A DNA stretch of 64,000 bases from Phylloscopus collybita (lineage: Eukaryota > Chordata > Aves > Passeriformes > Phylloscopidae), in contig JAJNNQ010000077.1 in assembly GCA_027886175.1 (NCBI GenBank), forward strand, positions 2,418,001 through 2,482,000, read 5' to 3'. Of this stretch, positions 39,961 to 51,283 are shown in pieces; the stretch's first letter is position 1; the number at the start of each line of letters is the position of its first letter. The notes under the pieces were generated by a model. That model did no database searches and had not been told where the DNA came from. It worked only from the letters and a program-made list of their open reading frames with translations. Made by a program: the position numbers and the translations under genes.

Positions 39961-41185
39961 CTGGCACAGGTGACCTTGAGGCTCTGCAGGGCTCAGGCCC
40001 TGGGGCTGTGCCAGAGTCGGGGCTGAGCTGACACTCTGTGGGCTGGGGCAGAGCCCAGGCAGAATTGAGCCCTGAGCCAGCAGCTCTGCAGTGGTGGCCA
40101 CCAGGCCGGCTGGCCAAGGGAGGCTTCTGGCCATGGCCTGGAAGCAGCTGCTGCTGCCCAGGGGCCTTTGGTGCCTCAGGCTCTCCCTGGCACAGCTCCC
40201 AGCACGGCACTCTGCACTTGTGCCCGAGCCCTTCCCTCTGCTGGGGCTGGCCTGGGGCTTTTCCTGCAGCAGGAGCTGCCCTGGTCCTGGCACAGGAAAG
40301 GCAGTTCCTGCTGGAGCAGGAGGCTCTGCCTGCAATGGGCTCAAACAGCTCCAACAAGGCCCTGTTTGCAAAGCCCCCAGTGGGAAATGAAGAAGGGGAT
40401 CATGCTGCTTTGGGGGTGAAGAATGCTGAAAGCAGCCTGACTCCTCCATCCCAAAGTTCCACATGCTGAGAGGGAGCTGAAGCTGTGGCAGAGCTGCTCA
40501 AATCCCCAGAGAAAGCAACAACCCAGTGACAGCACTGAGAGCTTCTGCAGAGCTGCTGAGCTGGCCCAGCCTGGGCACATCTGACTGACAGGGCAGCACT
40601 TCAGACTAGAAAAGCCCCATCCCAAATTTTAACTGCAGCATCTCCTGACATTTCCCTTCTTGGGGGGGTGTGGAGATTCCTCCCTGGAGTGGGGACACCC
40701 CTCCAGGTCACTGCCTGAGGATGAGACAAAGAGATTTACCCAGGGCGTTGGTCTTGGGGAGTGACACCCATCTCTGGTTAATAACTGCTTTTGCTTTAAT
40801 ACAATTGCCTCAAAATTTCTTCCTAGGGCACTCTTTTAAAATAGATGTTACAGCTCCTGTACTTTGGAGTAAACAATTTTAATTAAGACCTTTTTGTCTA
40901 ATCATGATCATAATCAGTCATATCTATATGTACATAAATGCTTCTGGTTTGCCCTCCTTTGTGTTGTGGGACAAAGTTGTACAAAGGTTCAATTCCACCT
41001 GTATAATCCTTTGGGCATAAATCCTTGAGAAAGTCTGGGACTGGGATTGGATCCAGACAGTCCTAGGATCCTCTCCCAGAAGGAGTTTAGGAAGCCCAAG
41101 GGTCCTGGTTTGGGTCCTTTGTGAACCTCGTGACCCAACAGGAGCTTCTCTAATAAACTTTGCCTGAAGCTGCCACTCTGCCCAT
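39961..41185. other. Unassigned spacer
   Basis: GC-rich to about 40,610, then AT-richer. It holds open frames on both strands without motifs. It may include the decayed body and upstream block of the OR relic, but I cannot see receptor motifs in it. Confidence 0.5.
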
Positions 41186-41189
41186 GACA

Positions 41190-41640
41190 GGAACCCCTGT
41201 GAGTGTCTGTGACATCCCAGCTCTTTTGCAGCCTGGACACTCCTGGGATGTCCCCATGGAGCCCCTGTGAGTGTCTGTGACATCCCAGCTCTTTGGCAGC
41301 CTGGACACTCCTGGCATGTCCCCATGGAGCCCCTGGGAATGTCGCTGACCTCGCTGTTCTTTAGGAGCACAGGGATGTCACCACTGGACTCCTGCCACTG
41401 CCTGGGACAAATTGGCTCCTTAGCAGGATACAGACACCTCTGTTTTCACTCTGCAGCCCTGGGACTGTCACCTCATGACCCTTAGGAAGATGAAGGAGCC
41501 CTGGGATGTCACCACAGAGTCCCTGGGACTGAGTGTGACCAGAGAGATCTTCAGGACCCAAGAGACCCCTCAGATGCCACCATGGAGCCCCTGTGCCTGC
41601 ACATGAGCTCACAGCTCCTGAGCAGCTGGAAACCCCTGGA
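41190..41640 (+). repeat. ~68-bp degenerate tandem repeat
   Basis: Two close copies start at 41,194 and 41,262 (CCCCTGTGAGTGTCTGTGAC, then CAGCCTGGACACTCC). Weaker copies with GATGTCACCAC and GAGCCCCTG words follow to about 41,640. No coding signal. Confidence 0.8.
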
Positions 41641-41939
41641 ATCTTTTCAATCTGCTCTGCTGAGGATGGATCCTCAGCAACTTGGAGGTTCCCTGATGAA
41701 TTTCAGCTCTCCAGAGGCTTGTTCAGTCTTCAGCTCTTCAGTTCAGGAATTCAATGCCGAAGGCTCATTAACATTCCAAAGCACTCTAACAAGAAAAGCC
41801 CCTGGGAATAACTTCATTTCCAGTCTTTGGTTCTTCTGTGGCTAATTGTACGGATTTCAGAGGTGTATTCAATGAGAATATACTATATCGTTAAAAAATG
41901 CAGGGGCTTTTTTCCCTATTTTGTCAGATTATACCCTTT
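41641..41939. other. Unassigned spacer
   Basis: Contains the words TCAGCTCTTCAGTTCAGGAATTC and TGAGGATGGATCCTCAG, also found in the tandem units near 50,700-50,780 and 54,830-54,910 on the other strand, so it is a distant relative of that spacer. No gene seen. Confidence 0.5.
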
Positions 41940-42391
41940 TGTGACGCAGAGATGGGGCAACTGAGAGGAGTTTAAAAACTTTTATTTCGTTTTCAGTCTC
42001 ATGTGAAGGGTGATACAGTACAGATGTTACAGTTTATGCCATCACAATCAGAAGCCAACTATTTCTTTATTACAATTACAATACATTCTTGTCCTTTCAG
42101 CTTTTCCCACACAATGCTGTTAAGGCCTTAAGCCAATCATCTAAAATCACCCCTCATGGGTCCTACTACAATGCACCTTGCATAGTTCTATTTCTCAAAA
42201 ATATCTCGTCTTATTTGCAAGGCCATCCCTTGAAACTTGTTTCTAGTTCAGTTTCTCTCTCAACAGTGTCTGTCCTATTCCATGGCATTTCTAAGTCAGC
42301 ATTTCTTATCTCAAAGTTTGCCTATAGATACATATTATATACACATTATATGAGCCTTCTGTCAGGCTTTGAGAATTCTCTACAAATCCAT
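41940..42391 (-). repeat. Second ERV, 3' LTR on reverse strand
   Basis: On the reverse strand this starts TGTAGAGAATTC next to a purine tract (GATGGGGAAATGTGGGAAA, about 42,390-42,410) and ends with GTCACA at 41,940. An AATAAA signal lies about 45 bases before the end. The upstream neighbour is an Env membrane-anchor remnant, as expected. About 450 bases. Confidence 0.65.
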
Positions 42392-42690
42392 TTCCCACAT
42401 TTCCCCATCTCTCTTGAATGGAAAAGACTTCTTTGATGGCCTTGTTTGTCATTTGCCATGCACAATGAAGTACACAAGGCACTATCACTAACGTTGTCAC
42501 TATAATAATCAATGCATATAGACCAATTTTGCAAAGCTCTTTTAGCCAAGGTGCCAAGCTCCATCACTCAAACAAGTCATCCAACCATGATACATCCTCT
42601 ACTTTAATTTGGTTTGCCAATTCTTTCAGTTTTTGAAGTTGTTTGGGAATGGATTCTGAATAGTCAGACAAATTCAAAGAACACAATCAT
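42392..42690 (-). pseudogene. env (ERV): Retroviral envelope transmembrane subunit remnant
   Basis: The reverse strand reads a juxtamembrane part (KLKELANQIKVEDVSWLDDL), a stop codon, then a membrane anchor (LYALIIIVTTLVIVPCVLH) and a short tail before the purine tract. The layout is that of a betaretrovirus-like Env end, different from the anchor of the young provirus. Only the last ~100 residues remain. Confidence 0.75.
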
Positions 42691-42717
42691 TGAGGACTCT
42701 CTCAAAAATGCCCATCC

Positions 42718-42833
42718 TATTCCATGGCATTTCTAAGTCAGCATTTCTTTCCTCAACGTTTGCCTACAGATGCACATTATGTGAGCCTTCAGTCAGGCTT
42801 TGAGAATTCTCTACAATCCATTTCCCACAGTGG
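42718..42833 (-). repeat. Partial second copy of the LTR start
   Basis: Repeats 42,277-42,395 with about 90% identity by eye (shared CCATGGCATTTCTAAGTCAG, GAGCCTTC.GTCAGGCTTTG). It shows that a second LTR end lies upstream of the Env remnant, so the element was duplicated or rearranged. Confidence 0.7.
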
Positions 42834-43539
42834 GGCACTTTGGCTGTGGCCCAGCTCCATCCTCCTGCGGGGCTCAGGGCCTGTTCCCGGCCATGGCCAG
42901 CCCTGCGCGGCCTCTCTGCTGGCCCAGAGCCCGGCAGAGCCCGGGGCAGGGCTGTCTGTGCAGGCCCACAGGTGCCAGGGGCTGTGCAGGAGCTGGCAGA
43001 GGCTGCCCAGCAGGGAGGCCATGGGGCACAGAGCCCCAAGGCTGCTGTGGGCCCCACGGCAGAGGGGCCCTTCCCCCCGCAATGCTCCTGTCCTGCCCTG
43101 GGCCTGCACAGGCCCTGTGGCACCATGGCTGGGCCAGCGCCGCACAAAGGGGCCACGCAGCCGCTGCCGGGGCTGACAGCAAGGCCAGGCACACACAAGG
43201 AATTGCTGCCCATGGCCTGGCCTGGGCAGGGCTGCCTGTGCCAAAGGCACAGCTCAGCTGCCCTTGAGGGCTGCAGGAAAAGTGCAGAGCCCCAAGAGCC
43301 TCCCTGGCTGTGCTGGAGACCAAGGCTGGAGGAGGGAAAGGCAGGGCTGCTGCGGGATGGGGAGGGGATGGAATTCCAGCTAACTCTGTTGTGAGAGTTA
43401 GGAAGGCTTGGGGAGAAGAGAAGCTTCACGAGCCTCAAAGCAGTAGATGGTACCAGATGAAGCACCATCTCTGCCTGGTGAGCACACACAAAGCTTGTTC
43501 TTCAGAACCCACTGGCCCATGGAACTGAACAACACCCAT
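42834..43539. other. Unassigned GC-rich spacer
   Basis: GC-rich to about 43,400 with overlapping frames of up to 241 codons on both strands and no motif. Composition is like the OR cassette spacers. Confidence 0.5.
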
Positions 43540-43918
43540 ATTGTAAGAAGGAGAATTTGAAAGTGACCAGCTCCAGTTGTGCCAACTTTTAACAGTCCAT
43601 CAGGTAGTCAGGTGTGACTCTGGCATCACCAACCACCAGGGACCACCAAAGAGACCCCCATGACAGAAGAACATATCTGTGAAGGGGAGAGAAAATATTT
43701 TAATGATTTCAGGGAAATGATTATTATATGTTTGTTTATTTTGTGACAATCACTGAACATGAATTTAAAATACAGTCTGTAATCAGGAACTTCCCTGTAT
43801 TCAGCATGCACAGGTTTGGGAGGAGTTATGCCCCCTTGTGCATCGGGCTGAATAAAGAATGCTGCTTCTTACTGTTCCCTGGTTTTAAGCAGTTTCTTCT
43901 ATTTTTCCCCAGTGTTTG
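43540..43918 (+). repeat. Probable solo LTR
   Basis: No satellite and no coding signal. The right part has GCCCCCTTGTGCATCGGGC followed by AATAAAGAATGCTGC at about 43,850, the usual R-U5 look of avian LTRs, and ends in TTTTTCCCCAG next to array 5. The left edge is a guess. Confidence 0.5.
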
Positions 43919-45105
43919 TAGCAGTGTCATAATGGACCCTCTCTTCCATGGAGCCTGGTGGTGTCACAATGACCCTTTGGTTCCATGATGCCCCATCATG
44001 TCACATTGGTAGCCTTGGTTCCATGGAGCCCCAAACTGACACAATGGCCCCTTGGTTCCATGAGACCCTGTAGTGTCAGCATGATCTCCTTGGCTCTGCT
44101 GTGTCACTGTTGGACTCCTGGTTGCATGAGAACCCAAAGTGCCACAATGGATCCTCGTTTCCATAAGGTCTCACTGTGTCACCATATTCTCTTCAGTTCA
44201 ATAAGGCCCCACAGTGTCCCAATGCTCTGCTTGGCCCTGCAGTTTTAAAATGGCCCTTGGTTCCATGAGGCCCTGCAGTGCCACACTGGCCCTTGGTTAC
44301 ACAAGACCCCACAGTGCCACAAGGATCCCCTTGCTTTCAGGAGGCCCCTCACTGTCATAATGGCCCCTTGGTTCCTTTTGCCCCTCAATGTCGCCATGGA
44401 CCACTTGGTTCCATTGGCCTCCCCTGTGTCACAATGGTTCCTTGATTCCATGAGCCCTTGCAGTGCCACAATGCTCTCCTTGGTTCCATGAGGCCCCAGA
44501 GTGTCACAGAGGCCCCAGAGTGTCACAATGACCCCTTGGTTCTCTGGGACCCCAGAGTGTCACAATGACCCCTTGGTTCTATGGGGCCCCAGAGTGTCAC
44601 AATGACCCCTTGGTTCCCCAGGATCACAAAGGACACTTGGATCCATGTGGCCCCTTAGTGTTACAGTGGATTCCACGGTTCCATCAGGCCCCTCAGTGTA
44701 ACAATGGTCTTCTTGGTTCTGCAGTGTTCAAATGGTTCCTTGGTTCCTTGAGGCCCCAAAGTGTCACAATGGTCTCCCTGGTTCCATGGGGCCCCACAAC
44801 ATCAAAATGTCCACTTGGTTCCATGAGGCCCCACTGTATAACAATGGTCTCCTTGGTTCCAAGGGGATCTGTACTAACACCATGGACATTTGGTTCTCTG
44901 AGCTGCCCTGTGTCACAGTGCTCTCCTTGTTTTTGCAGTGTCACAATGGTCTCCCTGGTTCCATGGGGCTCTGCTGTGTCCCAATGGCCCCTTGTTTCCA
45001 TGGGGCACCCCAGTGTCACAAGGGTCTCCTTGGTTCCACAGTGTGCCAATGCACCCTTGGTTCCAGGAAGCCCTGCAGTGTCACAATGGACATTTGCAGG
45101 GCTGG
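43919..45105 (-). repeat. 37-bp satellite array 5
   Basis: About 1.2 kb of satellite units in the CTTGGTTCCATGAGG orientation. Local higher-order structure is visible near 44,490-44,620, where a unit with CCAGAGTGTCACAATGACCC occurs three times in a row. Open frames of up to 212 codons come from the repeat. Confidence 0.92.
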
Positions 45106-45505
45106 AACACCTCTGCTCTGGAGCCAGGCTGAGAGAGCTGGAGCTGTTCAGCCTGGGTGCGAGAGGGCTCCAGGGAGACATTAGAGCCCATTCCAGCACC
45201 TAAATGGGCTTGGAGAGAGCTGGAGAGGGACTTTGGACAAAGGCCTGGAGTGACAGGACAAGGAGGAATGGCCATGAGTTGAAGGAGGGCAGGTTTAGAT
45301 GGGATATTGGGAAGAAATCTTCCCAGTGAGGGTGCTGAGGCCCCGGCACAGGGTACCCAGAGAGGCTGCAGACTCCCGACCTCTGGAGGTGTTCAAGGCC
45401 AGGTTGGATGGAGCAATCTGGTCCAGTGAAAGGTGTCCCTGCCCATGACAGGAGATTGGAACTGGATGATCTTTAAGATTCCAACCCAAGCCATCCTATG
45501 ATCCA
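45106..45505 (+). mobile_element. CR1 LINE, ORF2 end and 3' region
   Basis: The forward strand shows GCTGAGAGAGCTGGAGCTG, GGAGACATTAGAGCCCATT, then GGCCAGGTTGGATGGAGC and GGAACTGGATGATCTTTAAG with CCATCCTATGATCC at the end, which are landmarks of the CR1 3' end. 5'-truncated; it starts inside array 5. Confidence 0.85.
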
Positions 45506-46974
45506 AGATTTGCCCCTCCCTGTCCTCATTAGCAGCAGGTTGACATGTTCCTTTCGCAGCCATTTACTGCAAACACAGCCACTGAATTCACTTTGCCCTG
45601 GATGTTGCCTGTGGCCTCCATCAGCTCCAGCTGAGCTTTGGCTTTCCTAAACACATGAACACACGCTCAGGTCAGGTTTCTGAATTCCTCCTCCATAGCT
45701 TATCCTCACTTCCATCTCCTGGTCGTTGTGCTGTGGCTCATCCCTGTCATTTGTCCCTGAGGCAGCACAGCCCCCCTGCCCAGCACAGGCCCCACATCCC
45801 CCCCATCAGACACAGCACAGCACAGGGTGTGTTTGGGGTGGGCAAATGTTCCCCAGCAGAGTGTCCATTCCAGACCTCAGTGTCCAGTTCCAACACCCAC
45901 ATCCCATGCCAGGGTTCCCAGAGAGCCCTGCCCTAGGCTCTGCCAAGGGCTGGGTGAGGAGGGAGCCTGGGCAGGGCTGATGCTGCCCCTACACTGGTGC
46001 TGAAAATGGCAGGAGGAAGGAGATAACCACAGAACAAACAGATCAATAAACTGGGGTGAGTGCCCAGGTCTGGAAGTGGGTGATGGAAGAGGCTGGAGGG
46101 ATGGTCAAAGCCCTGGGCACCTTCTCAGACTGGCCATGCCACCAAGGCCACAGACCAACCCCCTCAGTGCTGGACCTGCCTGTCTGAGATCCCTGCCAGG
46201 GGACTGGCACAGCATCACACACCTGCTGGAACCTGCAGAGCCACACAGCTCAACTGACATGGGTGGGTTTTACCTCCTGGGCACTTCCCAGTCTAGCCCA
46301 GCTTCTGCCCAGCTCTGTCCATTTCTCTGCCCTCACCCCAGCCCAGCCCAGCCCAGCCCAGCCCAGCCCAGCCCAGCCCAGCAGCCCATTCTGGGGGAGC
46401 CCCATGGCAGTGCCTGCTCTGGGTGCTCCAGCACTGGGTGCACTCACCCCACAGCCCTGGCCCCCTTGAAGGGCTCAGCAGCTGCTGAGGGGCAGAGAGG
46501 GAGGTCAGCCTCCACATCAGCCCCGGGGCTGGAGCTCCCCATGGCAGGGGAAATGGAGCTCAGTGACAGTGCAGAGCTCCTGCTCCTGGCTCCAGGAGAT
46601 GCCCAGCACAGGCTGCCTCTGCCCACTCTCTCTGTGCCAGCCCCTCTCCCTAGGCCAGCACAGCCGCCCTGGGCAGGGGAGAGAGGGGCCTGGCCAGAGT
46701 TGGTGCCTGCAGCAGCAGCTTCCTCTGCATTCCTCCCTGCAGGCACAGAAACGCTCCCTTGCTCTTCTCCCTGGACATCCCTTTCCCCAGCTGAGCATGT
46801 CCTGGCTGGCCAGGCTGGCTTGTCCTGCTGCCCCAGGCCCTGCTCCCCACAGGGCCCTGAGCTGGCACTGCTGCTCGGGACACTCCAGGTTCTGCTGCTG
46901 TCAATGGCTGAGGCTGCAGGGAAGCAGCAGCTCCAGGGGAAGGTTGCAGAAAGACTTTGGCCAGTGAGGCTGAA
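45506..46974. other. Unassigned spacer with (GCCCA)n
   Basis: A GCCCA pentanucleotide run of eight or more units at 46,337-46,382. GC-rich around it, with a 361-codon forward frame (46,076-47,161) that has no motif and is partly made of the GCCCA repeat. A short stretch near 45,595-45,650 may be a CR1 fragment. No gene supported. Confidence 0.5.
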
Positions 46975-49900
46975 AGGGGCACCCCAGGGTCTGCAAGTTG
47001 TCTGTGTGGGAGCTGAGCTTGTGAGCCCTGGAGCCCTCCCAAGTGCTGGGGCTGCACCTCCAGCTCCAGAGGAGATGGGACAGGTGGGAGCAGAGACAAA
47101 GAATTCCTGCTGCATTCTTTATTGTGTTTGCTTATACAGGATGCCTGGATCCATATTGTAGAGGAGGTGTTTTGCGTTAGATAGCACTGGAAGAGTGATA
47201 AGAATAATACTTTTTTAGCTGAAAATAATATTTCATGCATAACAGACAATGAGAAAAAAAAGACACATATGATCAGAAGAGCATCTGAGTTTTTCAGAGG
47301 ATGAGAGACTCATTGATGTTGCAGTAGTCAAACCTCTTCAAATCCTTTCCTCAGGGCTTCCTTGAGATGAGAGGTGACCAGCAGAGGCCAAGGCTAGCCA
47401 GAGCTCTCTGTCCCGGCAGCTTTGCTCTGGGAGAACCCTTGCATAATGGAAATTTTTCAGGGGGAGTATCAATTTTGGCCATGGACACCTGGAAAAACAG
47501 ATAGTTTTCCATATGAAGGAAAGCACATAGTCCCTCAGTTCTCCAGGGGCTGATGAGAGGCAGCCCTCAGCATTCCAAGATCAGCAAGACCTGTCAGGTG
47601 GCCCCTGGGAGGCCAAACCAGCCAGACCAGTTCCATCTCCTCTTGGTTCCATGAGGACCAGCAGGGTGACAGGGGTCCTTGGCTTCTGTGGAGCCCCACA
47701 GTGTCCCATGCTCTCCATGATTCCATGGAGAATCATCCCCATCTCCTCATGATTCCATGAGGCCTTGCAATGTCACGGTGGTCCCCATGGATCCACGGTG
47801 CCCTGCAGGATCACAATGGCCCTGTGCTTCCACGATGCCACAGAGTGTCACAGTGGCCCCTTGGTTCTATTCGGCTCCTCAGGATCACATTGGCCCTTTG
47901 GCTGCATGAGACCCAGCTCTGTCACACTGGTGCCTTGGTTCCACTGGGCCCTGTAGCATCCCAGTTGTCCCCTCTTGCTTCCACGGGGCCTTGCCATGTC
48001 ACAGGTGTCTCCTTGATACCACAGTATCACAATGGACCCTTGGTTCAATGAAGCCTTGAAGTGTCCCAGTGGTTTGCAGTATTCCATGAGGCCCCATGAT
48101 TTCACAATGGACCTTTCCTTCCATGAGTCCCACACTGTTCCATGAATCCTTAGTTCCATGGGGCCCTGTAGTGTCACATTTGTCTCCTTGGTTCAATGGT
48201 GCCACACAGAGCCACAACTGCCCTTTTTTCCAACAGGGCCTCATAATGTCACAAGGGACACCTTGCTTCCATGAGGCTTTGCAATATCACAATGGACTCC
48301 TTGGTTCCATGGGGATACAAAGTGCCAAAATGACCCTTTGGTTTGAAAAGGCCTCCAAGTGTAAAAATGGCCTCTGTGGTTTCATGTGGCCATGCTCAAT
48401 CACAATGGATCTGTGGTTCCATGATGCCCCATGGTGTCACAATGGTCTCTTTGGTTCTGCACTATAAGATTCCCTCCTTGGTCCCTTGGAGCCCCAGAGT
48501 GTCACTATTGTGCCCTTGGTTCCATGAGGCCCTGCAGTGACACAATGGTGCTTTGGTTCCACAAGGCCCCATGTGTCATAATGGTCTCCATGGTTCCATG
48601 AGGCCCTGCTGTGTCACAAGGGCTCCCTGGTTCCATGATGTCCTGTAGTGTCACAAAGCTCTCCTTGGTTCCATGGTGTCAGTATGGCCCCTTTGTCCCA
48701 TGGAGCACCACAGTGTCACTGTGGTCCCCTGGATTCCATCGGGCCCGGCCGTGCTGCAATGGCCCCTTGGTTATACAAGGCCCTTCAGTGTCACAATGGC
48801 CCCTTGGTTCCACTGGGTTCCAAACAGTCTCAATGGTCTCCAGTGTTCCATGAGGCCCCACAATATCCCAATGGACCCTTGGATCCAAGGGGGCCCGCAG
48901 TGTCACAAGGCTGCCTTGGTTTGAGGAGGCCCTGCAGTGTGGTAGTGGCCTCTTGCTTCCATGAGGCAAAGCAGAATCAGAGTGGCCCCTTTGTTCCAGG
49001 GAGTACCACAGTGTCACTGTGGTCCCCTTGGTTCCACAGGGCCCCACAGTGTCACAATGGACCTTTGGTTCCATCAGGTTCCTCAGTGTCTCAGTGGCCC
49101 CTTGGCTCCATGTGGCCCCGCTGTGTCACAGTGGCAGGTGGTTCCATGAGGCCCCACAGTGTCCAAATGGTCTCCTTGGTTCTGTGAAACCCTACAGAGC
49201 CACAGTGGACCCTTGGTTCCATGAGACCTTGCTGTGTCACAATGGACTTCTGGCTCCATGAGCTTTTGCACTGTCAGCAATGGTCTGAGTTCTGCAGTGT
49301 CACCATGGATCCTTTGTTCCATGAGGTTCCATAGCAGACCATGATCCCCTTGATTCCAGAAGGTTCTGCAGTGTCACAATGGACCATTGGTTCCATGCAG
49401 CCTCACACCTTCACAATGATCCCATGAGCTTCCATACTGCCAGCAATGGTCTCCTTGGTTCCATGAGGCCCTGCTCTGATACAATGGACCTTTGGTTCCA
49501 TGGGGTTCCACTGCATCACAATGGACCCTTTGTTCCATGAGGTTCCAAGGTGTCACAGCTGATGCCTTGATTCTGTGAGCTGTTACCAAAAATCCAAATC
49601 ATGAGAGTAAGACTCCTTAACACTAGTTTGGTGTTTAAGAGGACATCATTTATTCAGGCTTGAGGTCCACCATAGGATAACTCCAAACCTTATGTGGATG
49701 CGTAATTCTTCAAGTGTATTGCTTATATACAGTCACTGAATGCCTGTTACAATTTACCCATTTCCATAAAACCCACCCCAAGTTCCCAGATTCAGTCCTT
49801 GTATTCCCTATCACTGCACTCTTTAGCCAGATGTCTTCTTCTCTTCCAACCATCCTTGCTGGGAAAGCAGGCCCTGCATGCCTTATTCCTGTGCTAGAAG

Positions 49901-51283
49901 TTCACAGGCACAGTAAAAATGGAATGAACCCTTTTGGTATCCAGCACAAGGCTGTGTGTGCCCAGGCAGAGGCAGGCAGGACGCAGAGCTGTCAGCAAAG
50001 GAAGGGCCCAGCCAGGTGGGGCAGCCGCGGGTGACGACAGCCTGCAGGGACAGAGGCACAGGGCATGGACACCGTAGGACAGCCTGGGCTGCACAGGCCA
50101 CAGGCATGGGCAGCAGCTGCAAGGCCCTGACACAGCCAACTCCTGCAGCACTTGGGCCATGGCTGCTGGCCCTGGGCCTGAGCCAGCAGGAGGGGACAAG
50201 TGACCCTTGCAGGCCTGCAAGGGCCTCATGGCCTCCTTGTCCCTGCTCAGCAGCCTGGCAGGGGCTGCCCCATGGTGCTGCCCTTGACATTGCACATCCC
50301 CGCATCCCAGTGGCCCGGGAAGAGGCCTAAGCAAGGAGGGAGGGAGGGACGGGATGTGCCTTGGCAAGGGCTGGGACTCAGGCCTTGGCCCTTTGCGTTC
50401 CTGAAACACATCCAGGTTTGCTCAGCATCAGAGACACCTTTGCCTTGCTTGTGCCCAGCTCTGCTCAATACCTGCAGTGTTCTGCTCTACCTGGGGACAC
50501 TTTCTCAAGTTGTGTTTCTCTGTGGGACCCATTAAAACTTCCAAAAACTTCAGGGTTTGAATCTCATTTTGAGTTCTGGAGAAGTTTTTTGAACTTCTAA
50601 ATTCTAATAAACCACAGAAGAATTGAAAACTTAATTTTTTTCCCAAGGGGCTTTTTTGTTAATGTGTTTTGAACGAATGTTTATGAGCAATTCTCACTGA
50701 ATTCCTGAACTGAAAAGCTCAAGAAAGAAGAGGCCTCTGGAAAAGTAAAAATCACCAGCAGCCCCCAATGGGGCTGAGGATCCATCCTCATCAGAGCAGC
50801 AAGGAACAGAAATGGGCACAGCTTTCTGGCTGCCCCAGCTTTGGGATGGGCCCTGGGCCTGCAGCAGGAGCAGCTCTGCAGGGCCCCAAGGCCGCGGCTG
50901 TTGTGCTGGCCTGGGCAGATGGGATGGCAGCAGGGGCTGCAGAGCTCTCAGGAGCTGAGGGAGAGGGGAGCAGGGCACCCAGGGAGCCTGGTTTTGCCTT
51001 GTGCCAGCACCTTGACCATGGCTGGGGCTGAGCCCTGTGGGAGCTGCAGCTGCTGCTGTGCCCTTGCCAGGGGCTGAGGCCGTGGGGCCCCTGCCCAGAG
51101 CAGCCTGGCCTGAGCAGAGCTGTGGGGCCAGAGGCGGCTGGGCTGTGCTGGGGAGAGGCCCTTGGTGCTGCAGAGAGCTCAGGGCAGCTGGCAGAGCTTG
51201 CAGGGAGCTGGGCTGGGCTGAGAGAGCCTGGCACAGACACCATCAGTGTCCATCTCAGCCTGGGTGACCCTGCAGGGACCAAG
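46975..51283 (+). repeat. Tandem unit, copy 1
   Basis: First of three head-to-tail copies. Each copy holds, in order, a spacer beginning AGTTCTCTGTGTGGGAGC-like, a part with TTTTTCAGGGGGAGTATC, a 37-bp array, a ~1 kb spacer (start ...AAATCATGAGAGTAAGACTC at 49,597) and a GC-rich block. Anchors GGGAGCAGAGACAAAG lie at 47,086, 51,395 and 55,522. No gene is supported in the spacers; frames of 60-205 codons occur in the same place in all copies because the DNA is duplicated. Confidence 0.88.
47630..49590 (-). repeat. 37-bp satellite array 6
   Basis: About 1.95 kb of units in the CTTGGTTCCATGAGG orientation, inside tandem unit copy 1. The last 0.7 kb is nearly identical to the end of array 7. Confidence 0.93.

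Noticed and set aside
44565..45203. 212-codon forward frame
   Set aside because: Satellite array 5 running into CR1.
46076..47161. 361-codon forward frame
   Set aside because: GC-rich spacer that includes the GCCCA repeat; no motif and no conserved start.
48648..49187. 179-codon forward frame, and the similar 183-codon frame at 52,761-53,312
   Set aside because: Satellite only; its end recurs in the other tandem copies because the DNA is duplicated.
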